Source: Thermoplasmata archaeon (GTDB lineage Archaea > Thermoplasmatota > SW-10-69-26). Taken from it: a DNA stretch of 8,383 nt. Each line of letters opens with the position of its first letter. Position 1 is the stretch's first letter. The position numbers were made by a program, and so were the translations under genes. The notes beneath the pieces are model-generated. The model saw only the letters and a list, made by a program, of their open reading frames with translations, was not told the origin of the DNA and searched no databases. Positions 5,977 to 8,383 of the stretch are shown here, one piece after another. Where the stretch lies: NCBI GenBank assembly GCA_003561665.1, contig PWVY01000193.1:1-8383 (forward strand). The letters run 5' to 3'.

Positions 5977-6384
5977 GTGACGGGTAGTTCGCGTGTGAAC
6001 CGGGTGTTGGATGCGGCGTTGGAGACGCGTCGGGGGCAGGGGTGGGCTGCGTTGGGGTTGTTGTTGGTGAGCCTTGGCGTGTTCGGGGTGGTTTCGTGGA
6101 TGGCGGCGGCGCGCGTGGGGGATGCGGGGATCGTGTTGCAGTTCGGGATGGCGCTTGTGAGCGTTGCGTTCTTCGGGGCGTTGGTGTTCGGTTGCGCGGC
6201 GGGGCGGTGGGGGTTCCCTGAGGGGTTGCGGTATGGCGTGGTGGGGTACATGGCGGTGGGCGCGTTGGCGCTTTTCTTTGGGGTGCCGGGGAGCGCGGAG
6301 GGGGGCACGCCGCATGTGGGCCCGTTTTGGCCGTTTTTCGTGTTCGTGAGCGTGGCGGGCTGGTTGGGGTTGGGCCCGTGGTAG
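5977..6384 (+). CDS. Small integral membrane protein, unknown family
   Basis: This 135-residue protein has a short, mildly basic N-terminus (VTGSSRVNRVLDAALETRRG) and four predicted membrane segments, at roughly residues 22-42, 50-70, 78-99 and 115-135. The last segment ends almost at the C-terminus (FFVFVSVAGWLGLGPW). I recognise no family and see no catalytic motif. The frame is open far upstream, antisense to tgtA, so the start must be chosen. GTG 5977 has a TATA-like element at leaderless spacing; GTG 5995, giving VNRVLDA, is the alternative. Codons end mostly in G, like the membrane gene at 3563. Hydrophobic segmentation in this frame and not in the complementary ones supports it as the real gene. 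It is divergent from tgtA and converges on the hydrolase gene, with one base between the two stop codons. Confidence 0.62.
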   Translation: MTGSSRVNRVLDAALETRRGQGWAALGLLLVSLGVFGVVSWMAAARVGDAGIVLQFGMALVSVAFFGALVFGCAAGRWGFPEGLRYGVVGYMAVGALALFFGVPGSAEGGTPHVGPFWPFFVFVSVAGWLGLGPW

Positions 6385-6385
6385 G

Positions 6386-7252
6386 TTAGGGCGGGGTGTC
6401 CGTGGGGAGGTGCGTGTTGAGGAAGGTGCGGATGCGTTCTTGGTAGGCTTGGGGGTTTTCGTGTTGCGCGGTGCCGTGCCCGGCGTTGGGTACGAGCCAG
6501 AGCGTGGCTCGGTCTTGGAGGGTGTGTTGGATGCGTTGGCTGTGGTCGGGGGGGATTTGTTTGTCGTTTTCGCCGTGGATGAGGAGCGCGGGAGGGCCTT
6601 CGGGGGTGAGGTGCTGGGTGAGATCGGCGTCGTTGGCGTCGAGCTTGAAGAGGGTTCGGGCGTACCAGAGCGTCATGCGTGCGAGGGGCCCTTTGAGGGG
6701 GCCTAGCATCTTGTAGTGGGTTTCCAGGAGGGTTTGGATGTCGGCGAAGGGGGCCTCCGCGATGGTGCAGGCGGTGCGCGCGTCGTCGGTGAGGAGCGTG
6801 GTGGAGGCGGAGAGGGAGAACCCCCAGGCGGCGACGTGCGTGACCTCGTCGCGGTTGAGCGCGTGCGTGATGGCGGTTTCAACGTCGTAGGTTTCGTCGC
6901 GTCCTAGCGTGGTGGATCCTTCGCTTTCTCCGAAGGATCGGTGATCGTAGTAGAGGAGATGGTGTTCGTCGTGGAGGAACGCGGTGAGGGGGAGGACGTT
7001 TCCTTTGTCCATGGGGTATCCGTGCCCGATGATGACGGCGGTGTTGGTGTCCTTGGCGGCGGGGATCCACCAGGCGGAGAGGTTGACCTCGTCCTTGGTG
7101 GTCAGCGTGATGTCTTGGTAGGGGAGGCCCAGGTCTTGGGGGGTGTGGGGGCTCAGATGGCGGGGGGGGTTGAGGCCGATCCAGGCTTGGACGAGGGGGA
7201 AGAGGAGGATGCCGCCGATGAGGCCGCCTGTGATGATGATCCAAAGCGTCAT
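6386..7252 (-). CDS. Membrane-anchored alpha/beta hydrolase
   Basis: This 288-residue serine hydrolase of the alpha/beta fold belongs to the group often annotated as alpha/beta hydrolase, BAAT/acyl-CoA thioester hydrolase-like or peptidase S9-like. An N-terminal membrane helix (about residues 2-28) probably tethers it to the cytoplasmic membrane. Fold landmarks in order are LSAWWIP strands, the oxyanion-region HGYPMDKGN at 77-85, DHRSFGESEG at 103-112, the nucleophile elbow GFSLS with Ser146, LIHGENDKQIP with the acid Asp230, and NAGHG with the catalytic His259. The elbow has Ser instead of Gly at the final position, which is tolerated in the family. The substrate (ester, thioester, amide or epoxide) cannot be told. 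The start is ATG 7252, not the upstream ATG 7375. The former overlaps the stop of the SRPBCC gene as ATGA and leads straight into the membrane helix, while the extension is an unconserved-looking Pro/His-rich shadow. Translational coupling to the upstream gene is likely. Confidence 0.92.
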   Translation of the reverse strand: MTLWIIITGGLIGGILLFPLVQAWIGLNPPRHLSPHTPQDLGLPYQDITLTTKDEVNLSAWWIPAAKDTNTAVIIGHGYPMDKGNVLPLTAFLHDEHHLLYYDHRSFGESEGSTTLGRDETYDVETAITHALNRDEVTHVAAWGFSLSASTTLLTDDARTACTIAEAPFADIQTLLETHYKMLGPLKGPLARMTLWYARTLFKLDANDADLTQHLTPEGPPALLIHGENDKQIPPDHSQRIQHTLQDRATLWLVPNAGHGTAQHENPQAYQERIRTFLNTHLPTDTPP

Positions 7253-7722
7253 GCCGGATCCTCGATGGGCGCTGCGGTGGGCTTCTTGAGCGTGGTTTTG
7301 AGGCTTTCGAGTTGGGTTTTCATGCGGGATCGGTTCACGACCCAAAGGAAGGGGGCAAGGATGCGCGTGGCCCACCCGTTGAGGGGAAGGGTGAGGTCTT
7401 GCGTGATGCGGGTCCCATCCGGGTGGGGTTCGAGGATGAAGGCGTTCCTGATGGTGCCTGTTTCACCTTCCGTTGCGAAGGTGACCTTGCGTGGGGGTTC
7501 GTGTTCGTAGATGCGGGCTTCGAACCAGGCTTGGCCTTCCGTGGAGGTTGCAACGTGTTGTCGAAAGCGGTCCCCAACGGTGAGGGTGCCTTGCTCGGGG
7601 GTGTCCACGAGTTCGATGGTTTCCACGGCAGGCATCCATGATGCAAGGTTGCGCGGGTCCTCGAGGTACGCGAAGGCTTCCGTGGGGGGGCAAGGGACGA
7701 TGACGGTTTGCCGCTGCCGCAT
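7249..7722 (-). CDS. SRPBCC-fold (polyketide cyclase/dehydrase-like) protein
   Basis: This 157-residue single-domain protein has the START/Bet v 1-like (SRPBCC) layout. It starts with strand QTVIVPCPPTEAFAYL, goes into the characteristic helix and EDPRNLASWMP turn at 20-31, then alternating strands with a VGDRF at 49-53, ARIYEHEPPRKVTF at 69-82, FILEPHPDGTRITQDLTL at about 95-112, and the long C-terminal helix ending MKTQLESLKTTLKK at 134-147. Such proteins form a deep hydrophobic pocket that binds lipids or other hydrophobic molecules; many members are non-enzymatic, so catalysis should not be assumed. ATG 7722 is the only start in frame; it lies 46 bases after the RDD gene stop and has no Shine-Dalgarno site. 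The stop overlaps the hydrolase start by four bases, suggesting the two act together, for example on a hydrophobic ester. That pairing is inference. Confidence 0.87.
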   Translation of the reverse strand: MRQRQTVIVPCPPTEAFAYLEDPRNLASWMPAVETIELVDTPEQGTLTVGDRFRQHVATSTEGQAWFEARIYEHEPPRKVTFATEGETGTIRNAFILEPHPDGTRITQDLTLPLNGWATRILAPFLWVVNRSRMKTQLESLKTTLKKPTAAPIEDPA

Positions 7723-7749
7723 GCTGGCGGGGTTCAGGGAGCCTCTCCG

Positions 7750-7756
7750 TTGAAAA
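7750..7756 (-). promoter_or_regulatory. Candidate TATA-like element for the SRPBCC-hydrolase pair
   Basis: On the minus strand, TTTTCAA lies 28-34 bases upstream of ATG 7722 in the 46-base gap after the RDD gene. It could provide a separate, leaderless promoter for the two downstream genes, or its T-run could help end the RDD transcript. Confidence 0.25.
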
Positions 7757-7768
7757 CCTAGCGTATGG

Positions 7769-8377
7769 TCACGGTTTTTGCACGCGCGTGCTCGCCATCA
7801 TGTCGTGCAGACCGCGCTTCTCGCGGGTGAACCCGATCATGATGTACCCGATGTAGAGGAGGGCTTCACTGGCGAGTTTGCTGAAGTACCGCCCGGTGGC
7901 CCGAAGCAACGTGACCCGTTCCCCGTCCGTGTCGACCACCTTGACCTTGACCAATCGCTTGCCCGGCGTGGCTTGCCATGCGGAGGCTTCGAACCCCGCG
8001 AAGTAGGGCCATTGGACCAGGAACGCGGCGAACGCGTAGAAGCTCATCTCCTCGGCAAGGGCGACAAGCTCTTCGAAGGCCATGCCCGCCATCTCGGGCG
8101 TGGGTGGGGGTTCGGGGATGGGGAACCCGGCGAGTTCGAGCACGAGGAGGGTGGGGATCCAGACGATGATCGTGTCCAGGATGTACGCAGCCAAACGGCG
8201 CCAAAACCCTGCGAACGCTACGGGTGCTTGGTCGTTTTCTGGCTCCCGGCGGGGGGGTTCGGGGTCGTGCGGGTCCCCTGCTTGCGTGGGTGGCTTGGGG
8301 TCGATGCGGGCTCCTACGGCGGAGCGAGGCTTGCCCTTGGACGAGGCGTGTTCGTCGTCGCGGTTGTCCTCGATCAT
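7769..8377 (-). CDS. RDD-family integral membrane protein
   Basis: This 202-residue membrane protein of the RDD family is named for conserved Arg and Asp residues. A disordered, charged, Pro-rich N-terminal tail (about 1-54) precedes the RDD core. The first signature is AGFWRRLAAYILDTIIVW, with Arg60/Arg61 and Asp68 in TM1. A Pro-rich loop and an amphipathic helix (EELVALAEE) lead to TM2 (about 112-128). The second signature is TPGKRLVKVKVVDTDGERVTLL at 137-158, then a conserved-type Arg163, TM3 near 168-183, and the closing RGLHDMMASTRV at 188-199. Function in the family is poorly defined; some bacterial members affect ion transport, but this does not transfer safely. The ATG at 8377 is 6 bases from the window edge and the frame remains open upstream, so the true start could be earlier. 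It probably heads an operon with the SRPBCC and hydrolase genes. Its G/C balance is more even than in the neighbouring genes. Confidence 0.88.
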   Translation of the reverse strand: MIEDNRDDEHASSKGKPRSAVGARIDPKPPTQAGDPHDPEPPRREPENDQAPVAFAGFWRRLAAYILDTIIVWIPTLLVLELAGFPIPEPPPTPEMAGMAFEELVALAEEMSFYAFAAFLVQWPYFAGFEASAWQATPGKRLVKVKVVDTDGERVTLLRATGRYFSKLASEALLYIGYIMIGFTREKRGLHDMMASTRVQKP

Positions 8378-8383
8378 GCAATC

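Noticed and set aside
5619..6308. 229-residue minus-strand open frame upstream of tgtA
   Set aside because: Overlaps the tgtA start in another frame and is Pro/Thr/Asn/Ala-rich low complexity; the opposite strand encodes hydrophobic membrane segments.
7253..7375. 41-residue N-terminal extension of the hydrolase from ATG 7375
   Set aside because: Lies entirely within the SRPBCC gene, is Pro/His-rich, and the ATGA overlap start at 7252 leads directly into the membrane helix.
1..8383. tRNA/rRNA genes, CRISPR repeats, transposon ends or defence genes
   Set aside because: Looked for by eye on both strands; no cloverleaf, spaced direct repeats, transposase or nuclease motifs were found.

Overview
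The window is GC-rich DNA that most likely comes from an archaeon. The strongest evidence is a full-length archaeosine tRNA-guanine transglycosylase (tgtA): its catalytic, zinc-binding and C-terminal PUA parts are all visible, and this architecture is an archaeal hallmark. Several genes have no Shine-Dalgarno site but carry an A/T-rich element about 24-34 bases upstream of the start codon, which fits archaeal TATA-box promoters and leaderless mRNAs. Within Archaea, a euryarchaeal or Thermoplasmatota-like lineage is my guess only. No rRNA, tRNA, CRISPR array, transposase or integrase was seen.

Layout. Positions 1-2857 (plus strand): the C-terminal part of seryl-tRNA synthetase, an AhpD/carboxymuconolactone-decarboxylase-like redox protein, and two genes for exported proteins. 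The second exported protein has two discoidin-like motif pairs and is split by an apparent one-base deletion inside its signal-peptide region. Positions 2928-3422 (minus): an unrecognised soluble protein with an acidic tail, converging on the exported-protein genes. Positions 3423-3562: a divergent promoter region. Positions 3563-3937 (plus): a four-helix small membrane protein whose stop codon overlaps that of tgtA. Positions 3934-5886 (minus): tgtA. Positions 5977-6384 (plus): another small membrane protein. Positions 6386-8377 (minus): a likely operon transcribed as RDD-family membrane protein, then SRPBCC-fold protein, then membrane-anchored alpha/beta hydrolase, with an ATGA start/stop overlap between the last two.

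How the genes relate. serS and tgtA are translation and tRNA-modification housekeeping genes. The rest is mainly envelope or redox accessory content: two exported proteins, three integral membrane proteins, a membrane-tethered hydrolase and a thiol-based peroxidase-like protein. I see no recognisable defence, mobile or biosynthetic system.

The most notable signal is compositional. The plus strand is strongly C-rich over G from position 1 to about 3.5 kb and strongly G-rich over C from about 3.55 to 7.7 kb, whatever the gene direction. The switch falls in the divergent intergenic region at 3423-3562, which also contains small dyads and a weak resemblance to archaeal origin-recognition boxes. 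The second notable item is the frameshifted exported-protein gene.
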